From contig JAEWYL010000151.1 in NCBI GenBank assembly GCA_023395675.1, forward strand, positions 1 to 5,958: a stretch of 5,958 nt of DNA, read 5' to 3'. Of this stretch, positions 5,707 through 5,958 are shown one piece after another. Each line of letters opens with the position of its first letter. Positions within the stretch are counted from its first letter, which is position 1. The notes under the pieces were generated by a model. That model made no database searches and had not been told where the DNA came from. It saw nothing but the letters and a program-made list of their open reading frames with translations. This DNA comes from Chloroflexota bacterium (GTDB taxonomy: Bacteria > Chloroflexota > Anaerolineae > Anaerolineales > UBA4823). Position numbers and translations under genes: made by a program.

Positions 5707-5958
5707 CGTCCATTCCGCGCCTGTAGGGGCACGGCGGTGCATGAGCAGATATCCGCCCAACCCGCACCCAGCCGTGCCCGCACCGCCGCGCGTCACCTTC
5801 CGCTGCGAGAGGGGCACGGCGGTGCATGAGCAGATATCCGCCCAGCCCGCACCCAGCCGTGCCCGCACCGCCGCGCGTCACCTTCCGCTGCGAGAGGGGC
5901 ACGGCGGTGCATGAGCAGATATCCGCCCAACCCGCACCCAGCCGTGCCCGCACCGCCG
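5707..5958. repeat. 85-bp-period tandem repeat array, open at the right edge
   Basis: Copy 1 is 5726-5810, copy 2 is 5811-5895, copy 3 is 5896-5958 (63 bp, cut by the window). Each starts GGGGCACGGCGGTGC. Copies 1 and 3 are identical over the shared part; copy 2 differs only by A to G at 5845. The 19 bases before copy 1 (5707-5725) resemble the last 20 bases of a unit at about 13 of 20 positions, so a decayed partial unit may mark the edge. 85 is not a multiple of three, so a single coding repeat is unlikely. There are no variable spacers, which excludes a CRISPR array. It starts 43 bp after the regulator stop codon. Confidence 0.9.

Noticed and set aside
5573..5953. Minus-strand open frame across the tandem repeats
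   Set aside because: The 85-bp period changes frame each unit, so the repeated DNA gives different peptides per copy. It also overlaps the regulator HTH and has no ribosome site or domain.
5726..5958. CRISPR array
   Set aside because: The whole 85-bp unit is conserved, with no variable spacers and no cas gene in the window.

Overview
The window is very GC-rich inside its genes, with a clearly AT-richer divergent intergenic region at about 1560-1710. Gene style points to a free-living, motile or chemotactic bacterium: a dCache chemoreceptor with two consecutive HAMP units, a compact ABC-2 exporter, and a DesK-type kinase with a NarL/FixJ-type regulator. I favour Chloroflexota (Anaerolineae-like), with an actinobacterial or other high-GC lineage as the alternative. 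This is inference from protein style, not a database match.

Layout: (1) 1-1541, minus strand, a methyl-accepting chemotaxis protein whose C-terminal signalling part runs off the left edge. (2) 1542-1877, a divergent control region. It holds the mcp leader (small hairpin plus an 8-T run on the minus strand), an 18-bp perfect palindrome with a third half-site, a likely sigma70-type promoter and a strong Shine-Dalgarno for the plus-strand genes. (3) 1878-3517, an ABC ATPase and an ABC-2 permease separated by 2 bp. (4) 3518-3730, an intergenic region with two nested or overlapping inverted repeats, a perfect 15-bp-stem hairpin and an exact 10-bp direct repeat. (5) 3731-5682, a membrane histidine kinase and a response regulator overlapping by 4 bp. 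(6) 5683-5958, the start of an 85-bp-period tandem repeat array that continues past the right edge.

Working model: the ATPase and permease form a small exporter (probably two copies of each). The kinase has five or six membrane helices and almost no extracellular loop, so it probably senses something in or at the membrane, and the regulator probably controls the exporter. Bacillus subtilis has the same kind of arrangement in yvfRS-yvfTU and in lnrJK-lnrLMN (linearmycin resistance). The substrate and signal cannot be read from the sequence. The CCACCG-type palindrome upstream of the ATPase gene, with a similar half-site upstream of the kinase gene, is the best candidate regulator binding site.

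The protein-coding content is ordinary in type. The least explained parts are the non-coding ones: the 85-bp tandem array with competing hairpin arms, the perfect hairpin between permease and kinase, and the palindrome with its extra half-site.
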